Below are positions 38,089 to 50,449 of a stretch of 64,000 nucleotides of DNA, in pieces. The translations under genes were made by a program, and so were the position numbers. This stretch comes from Sordaria brevicollis (Eukaryota > Ascomycota > Sordariomycetes > Sordariales > Sordariaceae), in NCBI GenBank assembly GCA_033439795.1, contig JAUTDP010000002.1, positions 868,001 to 932,000 on the forward strand, read 5' to 3'. Each line of letters opens with the position of its first letter. Position 1 is the first letter of the stretch. The notes below the pieces were generated by a model that had not been told where the DNA came from, searched no databases, and worked only from the letters and a program-made list of their open reading frames with translations.

Positions 38089-38355
38089 TATCCGTCGGAT
38101 TTTTTCAAAGCCGTTTTTCTCGGCCGGCAGGCTGGCTACGGTCACGTGAGTAGTACCAAACTACTCGCCTCAGCTTACTCATCATTTTCATACCCATTTT
38201 TTCCATCCTTATCGATAAGCTTTTAGATTTCTTTTCTATATATCCGTCAGATTTTTTCAAAGCCGTTTTTCTCGGCCGGCAGGCTTATTACGGTCACGTG
38301 AGTAGTACCATTGTACTCGTCTCAGCTTACTCATCAATTTGGTACCCACTTTGTC
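38089..38355 (+). repeat. Two ~115-bp direct repeats before the 3' LTR
   Basis: Copies start at 38,089 and 38,241 (period 152 bp). Both contain GATTTTTTCAAAGCCG, CTCGGCCGGCAGGCT and ACGGTCACGTGAGTAGTACC. They keep CpA/TpG, unlike the surrounding DNA. Each carries a CACGTG E-box-like hexamer. They lie about 300-550 bp upstream of the 3' LTR of the chromodomain gypsy element. Confidence 0.8.
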
Positions 38356-38647
38356 TTGATAGGACCCACTTTAGAACGCTAAGCCTTGTCCCATCTTTAG
38401 CGCCTTGGTAAAAGTTTAATTTAACCAATTGTAGGTTAAGAAATAGGGATTGTAGTTTCGGGTAGACGGGTAAACTTCGGGAAGATTTTTGGGATCGACG
38501 CAGGGGGGTCACCGTATTATAGAAGAAGCTACGCTCAACGCTTTGCTCCGTGTTTTTTCAACACTTCTCAATGTTGAAGCTCCGCTTCAAAAAATTATTC
38601 CTTCTTCCTATTAAAAATAATAGTTTCTTCTTCCGGGCGCCGGGACT

Positions 38648-38969
38648 TAATATAAAATATCTTATTTATTAATATTATATATAATATTACTTAAACCGAT
38701 TAAATTAAATAGGGGTATAAATATACGGGTTCTATATTTACCGGCTCGGTAGCAGCTACCTGGTAGCCGCCACCGCGTCGCGACCAGCGCACGTTCCTCG
38801 GTAGGTACGCGCTACGTTGGACCCACTCTAGGATTTCCATAAAGGATTCCCATAGAGGGGCAGCCTTCGGCTCGCCCTCTCCTTTTTACATTATCTTCTT
38901 TCTTACTACTTTAATACTATTATTGTTTTTACACGTTTAGTATTTGAAGCACCCCAAGTTACCCTATCA
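38648..38969 (+). repeat. 3' LTR of the chromodomain gypsy element
   Basis: 322 bp, aligned along its length with the 5' LTR. The outer part is RIPed (TAATATAAAATATC) while the inner half keeps GCACCCCAAGTT and CCTATCA. The differences I compared between the two LTRs are almost all C/T or G/A. Confidence 0.88.
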
Positions 38970-39699
38970 AGTAATTATAATACTCTTATTTAAATTATTT
39001 AAATTACTTTTAATATTATTACGAATAATAATATAATTTACTTCTAGGGTAGGCTTTCTATATTTAAATTAGTTAGCGGGTTCGTTAAATTAAGCTACTT
39101 TAAGTATATAAGTTACCCCTTTAATTACCCTTTTAATTCTACTTTAAATCGCCTTTTTAAATAGTTTAAATTGTAATTATAATTACGATTAGGCAGTATT
39201 TTTAGTATCGAGAATTTCGATATTATTATTAAATTCGTATTAAGAATAATTACAGCGTATTAACGCCCGTATAAGGGTAATATTATTCGAACGACCCCGC
39301 GGGGTAAATACTTAGCGTCGTTAGGTTTAAATTTAGGTCTAGCTTTAAATTTAAGAGTATTAGGTTTAAGAATATTAAGTTTAGGAGGTTATAATTCTAA
39401 TATATATACGTATAACGTATTATTTAAGATTAAATAATTTAATTATAAAAACGGCCTCCTTCCTACTAAAAGGTCCTTTATTACGTAGCCTTCCCTTAAA
39501 TATACCCTTTTTAATTAATTTAAATTATAAATACTTATTAACCGAATCCTTTGTAAATAATTAATATAAAAACTAATCGGCGGGGGGAAATATATATATA
39601 AATAAATTTACCCTAATTTAATTGAAATACTAAAATAAATAATAATTATCCCTTTTAATAAAAATTATTTATTCTATTTCAATGGCCATTTCTATATTA

Positions 39700-41000
39700 T
39701 AAATATAAAAGAGATTATATTATTTAATAAACTAATTAATATAAAAAGGGAGAAGGTTACTTTCGTAAATAATTACCCCATTACGTATAATAGGCAACGT
39801 AATAATTAATTAATTATATTAATATTCTAATAAATTAAATACTTAAGAAGAGAATTTATTATAATACTACTTAAACTATTTAATAGCACTCTAATTAACG
39901 CGTATACGTATTTCCGCGTTACTAACTTCGTTATTATAATAATCGTAATAAGCGTTAATATACTATATAAAAGCCTTATAGAGATTAATAAAACCGCCGC
40001 GGGAGGAGACGTTAAACGATTTAAACTAACTATTATTCGACTTATTAGGTAACGTAATTTTCTAATTATAATTAAAGATTTCGCTAATATAATACCCTAT
40101 TTACATCTATTTAATAAGTATAAAATTAGAATTAATATATTCGATAATACGGGATTGGGATTGGCTAAATTTATTAATTAGAAATTAATACGCCCTCTCG
40201 AACTTTTCGCTAATCGTCGAATAAATTATATATTATTATATAAAAAATAGCGCTATACGTATATTAATAAAATTATTAAGGAAAAGCTCTTTTAGGGTAG
40301 CGGCGGTGCGTAATCTATTACGTATATAACGATAACGTTCGTATAATTCTTTAATATCCGTTTAATTTTCTAATAATAACGTATTATTAACTTCGTTACG
40401 TTTATTTTTAAAAGCTAACGAGCCGTTAAATAAATAATTATTATTATTATCGTTATTATTATTCTTATCGTTATCGTCGTTACTATCGTTATTACTCTCT
40501 AATTCGGGTATAGGATCGTTTAAGCGCCGCTAACGTTTTTTAATAATTTTAATAATATTATAATTAATATATTAAATATAACGTTAGAGGGTAATATTAG
40601 GAAGGTAGGATTATAGTATTTTAATTAACCGCTTATCCCTATTAATAATAATAACGTCGGGGAAATTAATACCTATAATTAATATAATTGCCTTAATTTA
40701 TTTAATAAAGTATATAAAATTAGCGGCGCTTTTATTATTTAATATAGTTTAAAAAATTAATATAGAAATCTTTTCGTATATTATAATAATATTTTATATT
40801 ATTATAAGATAATACTAATTAATTTTATACGTCGTATCGATTAAAATTGTAAATAGGCTACGAAATTATATTTTACATTAATAATTAAGGACCTAAAAGG
40901 CATTCGAAAGGATTATTTAATCGTAATTATCCTAATCGATATTATAATAAATAATACTATTATTAATCTCGAATAATCTAATAAATATTTAAATATTTTA
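39700..41000 (-). pseudogene. RIP-killed Mutator-like (MULE) transposase
   Basis: The minus strand carries the MULE DDE core at about 40,540-40,760: GINFPDVIIINRDKRLIK (family form PxVIVTDRDxALMxAI), followed after about 12 residues by RYI-YINYNIIKIIKKR, matching CxWHIxKN with RIP-altered codons. C-terminal to it come DPIPELES, an Asp/Asn-rich run, YERYRYIRNRLRTAATLKEL, SQSQSRIIEYINSNFILIK and IRIRVN-SAIK-FK-YYNK, consistent with the rest of a MULE transposase. Many TAA/TAG codons sit where Trp and Gln are expected. The N-terminal half lies toward 41,800. Confidence 0.72.
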
Positions 41001-42653
41001 ATACCCTTAGCGAGAAGCATAACGCAACTAATTACATATATTAACCAAATTTTTATAAGTAAAAAGGTATTAGGGATACCGATATTTAATAAATAAACGG
41101 ATAAATTATATAATTAACTCCTTTCTTTCTAATAGGGTAATTACCCAATTAAATATTTTATTATCTAATTATAATATTCGCTCCCGTAAAAATAAATAAC
41201 GGTTGAAGTATTTAAAAAGCGGGTATTCGTCGTAAATATTATTAATTACCCTAATTATCTATATTTATCTATTTATAATAATAATTTATATAATAATTTA
41301 AAATAAATACTTTAATACAATTTTAATCGAACGATAATAACGTTTATTATGAAGGTTTTCGGATAAATATTCCTTATACGAAATATAATCGTATTAATAC
41401 TAATATTTAAAAATTTTATTATATATCGGGTAATTGGGGTTATTAATTTTATATTTAAGGGAGCGGAAAATAATAATCCCGAAGCGCTTAATATAGTAAA
41501 ATTTAATAAATTTGCGGAGAAGGTCTTTAAAATCCTTCCTTAACAACGGCGGTTCGATATAAATAAATTATAATTAATTATCGAATAAAGCGCTCGATAC
41601 GAAGGTCGAAATAATATCGGTAAATAGCCGTCGATAACGAAGGGGAGAAGAAAAGGAAAAGGAGGAGGAAAGGTCGTTACGAATTTAATAAGTATCGCGA
41701 AATTTAATACGACCGTTTCTAAATATTTAGAAAATTAATTAGCGAAAATACTAATAAAATTTAATAATACAATATACTTTAAGCAATATAATAATATTAT
41801 TTTAATTAATAAATACGTTATAATAATATAGTTTTATTATTATTATATTAGAGTATTCGAACGATATAACTATATGCGCAGTTTTTCAATATTCTAAAAA
41901 TTACTAAGACCCGATTTTTTTTCTAAAATGTGACGTTGATGCAAAGTATAGGGTTTTAGCGGGTAAAACGGGGATTTTTATATGTAGGTGCTATCGGCTG
42001 TTAAAGCGCGTAAGGGTTGGGGTTTTATATAGGGGGGATGTGCCGGTAGATTTAGGGGGATGTGCTGGTAGTTTTACCCCTCTATTTAAATTAGAAGAAT
42101 TTATTAGCGGGTAGCGCTTTAGTAAAATTATTAGCGATTCATTCGCTAATTAGGATGTATTTAAGATCGACTTTTTTAGAGGCTTATTTTTTGTAATAAA
42201 GGAAGTTTTGAATATTGATGTACTTATTTTTAATGTAAAATTTGGGGTTCTTGGCTAGAGTAAGGGCTCTTTAATTATTATTAAAAATAACGGTTATTAA
42301 TAAGTTTTTTAATTATTTATGTAATTTTTTTAATAATCGTTATAATTAAATTACTTCTTTAATAATTTAGGTTTGCCCGATTAATTCTATTTTGTAAAAG
42401 GATAGGGTAATAGTAATTTATTTTTTAGAATTCTAATTAATAATTATATTTTTAATATTAAAAATGTAATTAGATGTAAATTAATATTTTTGGGTATTAT
42501 TAACCTAATTTACGTCGGTAAAATTAAATAAGGATTTAATACTCCTTATATAAATAAGCTTTAAACCGATTATACCCCGGAAATATTTAAAAATGCGTTT
42601 TACTACGCTAATATATACTATAATTAATTTTATTATATAATAGTTGTAGAAAG

Positions 42654-42939
42654 TATAAAGTTATAGGTATAAGAGGGTGAGAGTAGGTCGTATAAAGTAG
42701 GTCTATTTTGGGAGAAAGATTTTAGCCTGGCTAGATATAAATCTTTAATTAAGAATTATCCTCTTTTATACTTATACGCTTCCCTATAAGTCCGGAACGG
42801 TCGGCGTTTAAACTCCGAAATCCTTTCCTCTATATTATATCTTATTATCCTTATTTTATCCGCTATTTTATCCGTCGTCTTAAATTACTATACTTTAATT
42901 ATATAAGTCCCCCTAAGCCTTCTTAGCGATACCCTTACA
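42654..42939 (-). repeat. Left (3') LTR of the inner gypsy element
   Basis: 286 bp. It starts TATAAAGTTATAGG (TG to TA) and ends GATACCCTTACA. It aligns along its full length with 50,164-50,449; the clearest shared block is AGGTCGTATAAAGTAGGTCT. Confidence 0.9.
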
Positions 42940-45900
42940 ATTATCCCCCCCTTAGAAGCTATAATCCTTTATAATTTTAATATTAATTATTATAATCCGT
43001 AGAAAATTTTATTTCCTATTCTAAAAAACCCTATTTTCCGCTTATATATTATATTACGCTTCGGTTTTATTATACCGTTTAATTATCCGTTCTTATTTTA
43101 TATATTAATATTATTCTTCCCCCTAATTAATTTAATCCCTAAATTATACTACTATATAACAATTATTGTAATACCTATAAGGGTAACGCTTCCGCGCTAA
43201 GCGGTTTTATTAAAAGATTTAAAAACCGATTAGCGATATTTATATCGACGTATTGGATAAAGTAACGGTTTCCGCCTATCCCGGCTATTTATATTATATT
43301 AATATTTTTGCGCTTACTAGCTATGGTATTATAGTAGTTAATCGGCTCTATAATTAATATTCGCCTTTTAAAATTATTATTAGGTTCCCGGAAGCCGATT
43401 CCGAAATAGTTTAACTTCTATATATTATACGCTTTATTTATTATTTTGGTATTCTTTTCTCTTTATATCCTTTCCCCGGATAGAAAGCGTTCTACCCTAA
43501 ATAATTAAAAATTTCGAAGGAATTCCGAAATAGGATGGAAATTCTATTCCGAATTAGGATTAAAATTTTATCCGGAATTGGTTTTAAAATTTAATTCGAA
43601 ATACTTTTCCTCTTTTTAAAATTAAGCCTTTATAATCCTTAAAATATAAGGAAGGATTTATTAACTTTAACCGGCTAGCCGGATTAATAAAAATTTTAAT
43701 ATATATTAATTATTTTTAAAAATTGGAAATACTTTAGGTTATATTATCGATTAACGATTATTTACTTTACGTAGCCGGTAATTTATTATATTTCCTTTAT
43801 TTAGAGAATTTTATTAATATTTATACTTATTAATTGGGTTATAAACTTCTTTACGGTTTAAATTATTATAACCGCCTTAAACCGGTAACCCTTAACGCTA
43901 TTTACGAATAAATATTAAAGAGGAATTTATTAATTAATTTTAAATCTTCCTAATTTAATTATTTTATCCTTATTGGACGGAAAATCCTTAATTTAATAAG
44001 AAATATTAAAGCGGTTTTCTTTTTAATATATTGGATTCTTTATAATTTTAATAAGGGATTTATTAGCTAATTTAGGTTTTTTTAATTTAATTATTTTATC
44101 CTTATTAAACGGAGAATTTTTAATTTAATAGGAAATATTAAAACGGCTTTTTTCTTAATATATTGGATTCTTTATAATTTTAATAAAGAATTTGCCGGTT
44201 AATTTAAATTTTTTTAATTTAATTATTTTATTCTTATTGGATAGAGAATTCCCGGTTTAATAAAAGTATTAAAGAAGTTTTTTTTCCGGTTTTTAATATT
44301 CGGATTCTTTAAACTCTTCGTAATTTTAATTTGCGGTTCGGCGCGGTTATTTCCTAGTTAATATTATATTTAAATATTTAAAATTGGATTACCGGTCCCC
44401 GGGTATTTTATTTCTAATATAGGTTACCCCTAATTTATCCTACTACGTAAATCTTTCGTTAACGATAATATTTTTTTTCTTATTAATAAATAAGTTTTTA
44501 ATTCCCGTTTCCGTTAGGGTACGTAATAGTTATTTATTTATTAAACTTTATATATAATATTTCGTACTATATTCGGCGCTTATTTTTCTTTATAATTGTA
44601 AAATAATAAATTCTTATTATATTATTTATATTAATTATCCTATTTCTTATAATATTTTTACTTAATTTTTTAATATTTAAAAAACGCTTTTTATATATTT
44701 TCGAAATATTTTTTAGGTTTTTAAATATTATATTCTACGGGTTACCCTACTTACTTAATTAAAAACCTTTAATTTATACCTATTCTTTAATAATTTATAA
44801 TTTTTTTAATTTTTTATTCCTCTTATTTATTATATAATTCCGGTAATAATATTTCGTAATTTCCGTTTTCTTTACTCTTTTAAGGTTTTAATAAATTAAT
44901 TAAAAAGACGTTATATATTTAATTATATTATATCGGTAAGATTATTTGATACGCCTAGGAATTAATTTTCTTTAATATTTTAATTTTAATATACGTAAGT
45001 ATTAATTTCCTATTTTTAAATCGGAAGTTCTTAATTAATAGGCTTACGACGTCGCCCGGTTAAAATTCGATTGGCGTATATTTTTTATTATACCTTTTTT
45101 TTTATATTTCTATTATTTAATTCTAATAGCGTTATATTATTTTACGAATTTCCTTTAATTTCCGTAATCGCTCCTTTATATTTTAAATTTTAATAAAATT
45201 CTACCCCTTAATATATTCGATTATATATAAATAATAGCCGTATAAAATTTTAAACGGCGAAACCTTTATAATTATATACGTAAAATTATTATACGCGAAT
45301 TCTACTTTTAAAAATTCCCTATTTTAAAATATAAAGTCGTTTTCTAAAGTTCGGATACGTAAAATCTTTTCGATAATTTAATATAAATATTCTATTTACT
45401 TATCCATTTACGAATAGAATACGGTAAATAATCTTCGTAAAATCCTACGTATTTTAGTAAATTCTTTTTAAAATTCGCTAATAAATAATTTATCCTTATT
45501 ATTTATAATTCTTAATAATAAACCGAATTAGTATTCTACGTATTTATATAATAAAAACGTTATAGAAATTATATTAAACGTTTTAATAATAAATATAAAT
45601 AAAGCTATTTTAATAAATCGGTTTATAATTATTAAAATAACGTCGTATATTTTCCTATCGGCCCCTTAATTCGGCGGAAGGCCGGTAATAAAATTAATAC
45701 TAATTTTTTAAAAAAGTTATTCGGGTATTAATAAAAATTAAAAATCTTCGTAAAATCGGTATCGGGGTTTTTAAATCTTTTAATATAATTCGCACTTTAT
45801 AACGTATTCCCGAACGTTTTATATAAAACCTTCCTAATAAAATTTCCTTTTAATAAATTCTAGGATTTTAAATATATTTATATAATTAACCTTTAAATTA

Positions 45901-48900
45901 TTATAATAAAAACGTAAAATCTCTTTACGGAATAATCTTTCTTTAAGGATTATTAACTATTCTTTAAAGTAAAAAACCCTTTAATTATTTAATTTATATC
46001 CCCCGATTATAATCCTTTTAAATTAAATAATTGTTATTTATTCGGCTAAATTTAAATCCCTAAATTGAAATCCCTTTATAATAATATAAAATTCCCGGTT
46101 TGCTAAGGGTATTTAAAGGATTTTTCGGTATATTATCTTCTTCGCGATTTTACGTAGTAAGATTTAAAAGAACGCTCCTTTTATTAACTATATTAATAAA
46201 ATATTTTTTATAATAATAACGGATTATATTATTCGTCGAATTTATTTAACGAAAGCGTAAACTATAAATTTCTTTCTATATTCGTACGGGATTTTAAAAT
46301 TTAATTACTCTCTAATTATATTTAATAATTCCGAAATAAAATTTAATTTCTTTTAAAAGGTTAATAAAACGTTACTATAAATTATATCCCCCTTTATATA
46401 ATTTAACCTCTTAAATAAATTATCCGCTAGGTTTATCTTCCCCGACCGGTATTTTATTTCGAAATCGAATTAAAATAATTAATAAACCTAGCGAATTAAT
46501 TTTCTATATAAATCGTTCGCTAGCGATTCCGTAATACTTTTTAACGCTTTATAATTTATAAATATTATAAACGGCTTTAAGAATCCTTTTAAATAATATA
46601 CCCAATAATTTAAATTAATTATAATAATAAATAATTCCTACTAGCCCGTATATTACCGTTATTCTATATTTATTAATTTTTTAAAAAAAAATATTACGGG
46701 GTATTAAATATTTCCCGTAAATTAGGATAAAATTTCCGAAATAATCCTTTATAAAATATTTATTTCAACTTTAATCTTCTTAATTAGGTCTTAATAATAA
46801 AAGATCGGTATTATTATAAACGCTTCTTTTAAAGCCCGGAATATTTTATTAACCTCCTTAATTTAATAAAACGCGCTTAATTTCCGCTTATTTTTACTCC
46901 CCTTTAATAAATTGGTAATAGGCCCCACTATATAAAAATACTAATATATAAACCGTCGGTAAAAATTAACAAATCTTAAAAATATTTAAATATTATAAAA
47001 GGATTTAAACGTTAATTACTTTTAAACCGCCTTTACCCGTTCGAAATTTATTATTACCTTTTCCGTAATAATTTAATAACCGAGGAAATTAATATAATTT
47101 TTATAAAATTCGTATTTAAACGCTTTTATAAAAAATTAAACAGCGCGTAAACGTTCGAAAATTAAATGGAAATATTCGTTATACTTTTCCTTAGAATTTA
47201 AATAAATTAAAATATCGTTAAAATATATTACGTAAATATAATTAATAAATCCTACGAATACTTTATATATATATATTTAGAATATAGCGGGTATATCTAT
47301 AAACCCGAACGGTATTATTATATATTCGAAATAATTATACCGCGTTTTAAAAGCGGTTTTTTATTAATCCCCTTCTTTAATTCGGATCCGATAATACGTT
47401 TCGTATAAATTAACCTTAGAAAATACTTTAGCGCCGATTATTTAGTCTATTAATTCGTTAATTAATAATAATAGATATCGATTTTTAATAATAATTTTAT
47501 TTAATCCCCGGTAATTAATATATAATCGCAATATATTATTTTTTTTAGGTATAAATAAAATCGGTACCCTAATAGAATTTTAGGAATAATAGATATAATT
47601 AGTCTACAAATTCTCCTTTAAATATTCGCGTAGCGTTTTTAATTATATAATAAATAGAAAGTAAATAAAGATATTTAATATTTCTTCCCTTTCTTTAAAA
47701 ACGATTTCGTATTTAACGTTTAATAATTATAATAGCATTTTAGCCTTTTCTTTAAAAAATATATCTTTAAACCCTTTTAATATTAAGGGAATATTATCCG
47801 CCGTATTTTCGGGCGGCTCTTTATTTTCATTTACGTTTTTAAAATCCGGTTTTAGTAAATTATATATTAAAATTAAATTAATAATATAAATTCGGTTACT
47901 ATATATTACTTTACGTACGAAAATTATAATATTAATAAAGGGTACCCCTTTAAATTCAAATTCGTTCTTATTAATATATATAATAATACTTTTAAAACCT
48001 ATACTTAATATAAATAATAATAATAATAATATTCGATTATTTTTTCGAATTACGTAGAATAATTAAATAAATTCTCTTTCCTAACCCCTTTAATCTTTTA
48101 AAATAAATATTAATTCGTACGTTCTATAATAACGTATTTTTTTACTATTCGTATTTATTAAAATAAATAGAATATTGGTTTCTACTTTCTTTAATTTATA
48201 TCTCTTCGCGAAATTCTTATATATAATATTAATTTCTATTCCTAAATTTAAGTTTATATATTCCTTTAATTAACAACCCTTTAACGTAATTAATATTATA
48301 AAAATCTTATTTAACCTATTTCTTCCGGCTATTTTAAAACTACTAACCCTATTAAATGACGGTTCTTCTACGGGGCTTAACCTTTTACTAACTCTTTAAT
48401 ATCCGAAATATAATTATTTTCCTTATTATTATTACGTTTAATATTTTATTTAATAATTACGCTTTAAACGGTAATTTTCTTTTTCGGCCGGTCTTAATTA
48501 TTTATCTTTCTATATTTTATATAATTATAAATATAATATCCTTTATTTCCGTAATTATAATAATTTGGACCAAATTCGTTATTACCCCCGTTTTATTTAT
48601 TAGGGGATTAATTTCTCTTATAGCTTTTATACCCTCTAGAATCGTAATCCTAATTATAATCCCAATTATAATTTCGGTTATAATCCTTATTATAATTAAA
48701 ATATTCGTTATTCGAAAACCTTTTATAACATAAAGACCGTTCGTTATAATAATTTTTACCTATTTCGTCCTTCGGGGTTTACTTCTTATTTTTAAATTCA
48801 ATTTATTAATTTATTACCTTTGAAATAATTTTTATTAAATTATTAATAGGGATTTAATACGTACGGAAATAATTGCGTATATCCTTTTTTAATCGGAAGA

Positions 48901-50163
48901 AAAAATTATATACCGATTATTTATCCGTAATAACGTTCTTACTAAGTTATTAATAATTATATTAATATCGGTCCTATAATTTCTATAAGTCCTTATTATC
49001 GCTTTAATATATAAAAAATAACTATTCTTTAATATTAAATTCGTAAATTTCGGGGGTAATATATTTTTTATAAATAAACCCTAAAAATTCTTCCTATATT
49101 ATAAATCGCTTTTAACCCTTATTATTAAAGAAAATAATAGAATATATACGCTACGAAATAATTATAAAATTATTAGCCTTAAAGAGGGCTTATTAAATAA
49201 ATTAATAAATATTAATATTCTTACGAATTTAATTACTATTTTCAATACTGTCGATCTAATCTTCGATTTTAACGTTTATATTATTCGTCATTAATTTACA
49301 AACGTTATACGTAGAAGGATATAAATAGGATTCTTTATTTCCCTAATTTATAATTTTTTATATAAATTATAATAATATTTATAGGAATTATAGTATTATC
49401 TCTACGAATTTTTAACGTTCGCGCCGTTTTACGCGCCTACGTTCGTAGGACGTTCGCCGCCTACGATATTCCTACGTAGGGGAGAAGTTATTAAAGCGGT
49501 TAAATCGGTCGGATCGGGTAAATAGGGAGCGGAAGCGGGTTTAGGAACGGGAATAAGCGTAAAATTAAGAATAGGAATAGGAATAAAAACGAAAATAAAG
49601 TCGAAAATATTTATTTAATAAACGGTTACGTATAGATAAGGAATGGTTACGCCGATTAAATTTTAGGGGGCTTTTACCTTAATAAAATTCCGATTATAAT
49701 TATTATTCCGCCCTATTAATATAATATTCCTTCTATTAATAAAAGCTCTTAGAATAATAGCGGTTAAGGGTATATAAATTCTTTATTAAATACCGTTCTT
49801 TAAACCGTATTTAAATTTCTTACTTAAAATTACCTTCGGCCTTTTCGCGCGGTATAAATTCGGATTATAGTTTATTATTATTAATATTATTATATTTATC
49901 GCTAAGATTTTTTAAAGCGGTATTATTCTCGGGTTCGTAGGATATTATTTCGTAATCGTCTTCCCTATATTTATCGGCAACCCCTTTATTAACGGGATCT
50001 TTAATTATATTAATAATAATATATAAATAATTATACGTTTTTTATATCGGGTTTACGCTATTTTTATAATAAGAATTAATAACGCTTTTTCTATGCGAAT
50101 TCTCCTTACGTTTATTAATTATATTTATAGCCTTTATTAATGGAATTGTAGAAGTTAAAGAAT

Positions 50164-50449
50164 TATAAAATTATAAATATAAAAAGGTGAAAATAGGTCG
50201 TATAAAGTAGGTCTATTTTAGGAAAAAGACTTTAGCCTAATTAAATATAAATCTTTAATTAAAAGCTATCCTCTTTTATATTTATACGCTTCCCTATAGG
50301 TCCGGAATAGTCGGCGCCCGGACTCCGAGATCCTTTCCTCTATATTATATCCTACTATCCTTATCTTATCCGCTATCTTATCCATCGTCCTAGGCTACTA
50401 TGCCCTAGTTGTACGGGTCCCCTTAGGCCTTCCTAGCGATACCCTTATA
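50164..50449 (-). repeat. Right (5') LTR of the inner gypsy element
   Basis: 286 bp, RIPed at its left part and nearly untouched over its right ~100 bp (GGCTACTATGCCCTAGTTGT). It ends GATACCCTTATA and is followed by GAAAG. Confidence 0.9.

Larger units (their letters stand above)
29103..38969 (+). mobile_element. Ty3/gypsy chromodomain retrotransposon, RIPed
   Basis: LTRs of 322 bp (29,103-29,424 and 38,648-38,969) are flanked by GGTAA (29,098-29,102) and AGTAA (38,970-38,974), one G-to-A apart as RIP would give. The plus strand reads as a 9.9-kb gypsy element. Gag-like remnants lie at about 30,400-32,200. Reverse transcriptase is at about 34,560-35,220 (SRPIINLRIFNNL, a YINNIIIV box from IDDIVIF near 34,900, then LSPKQLYLNYPNVELFGFYI). 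Integrase is at about 36,330-36,900 (TLLILKYITYTTEE, AAERKNSIIEIVIRFYIF). A chromodomain follows at about 37,308-37,460. Stops are of RIP type throughout. It is a chromovirus-like element by domain order. Confidence 0.92.
27962..42079 (-). mobile_element. Mutator-like element (MULE), RIPed, split by a gypsy element
   Basis: Inverted termini start GGGTAAAACTACCAGCACAT at both ends. The 8-bp duplication CTCTATTT is at 27,954-27,961 and 42,080-42,087. Without the gypsy at 29,103-38,969 and its duplication it measures about 4.25 kb. A MULE-type transposase is readable on the minus strand at about 39,700-41,000 (separate entry). About 150-250 bp at each end are shared with the 474-bp MITE around it, in opposite orientation, so this is likely the autonomous parent type. 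It inserted into the RNase H C-terminus of copia 2. Confidence 0.88.
42654..50449 (-). mobile_element. Ty3/gypsy retrotransposon inside copia 2, RIPed
   Basis: LTRs of 286 bp (42,654-42,939 and 50,164-50,449) are flanked by the duplication GAAAG (42,649-42,653; 50,450-50,454). It inserted in copia 2 just after the NIIFAVS block preceding RNase H. A polypurine tract AAGGGGGGGATAAT on the minus strand abuts the left LTR. Reverse transcriptase is at about 47,180-47,610 on the minus strand: [59 protein letters not shown] and the YFNDILIYLN catalytic box near 47,215-47,250. Integrase lies leftward and gag rightward to about 49,600. RIP stops abound. It differs from the other gypsy elements in the window. 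Confidence 0.92.
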
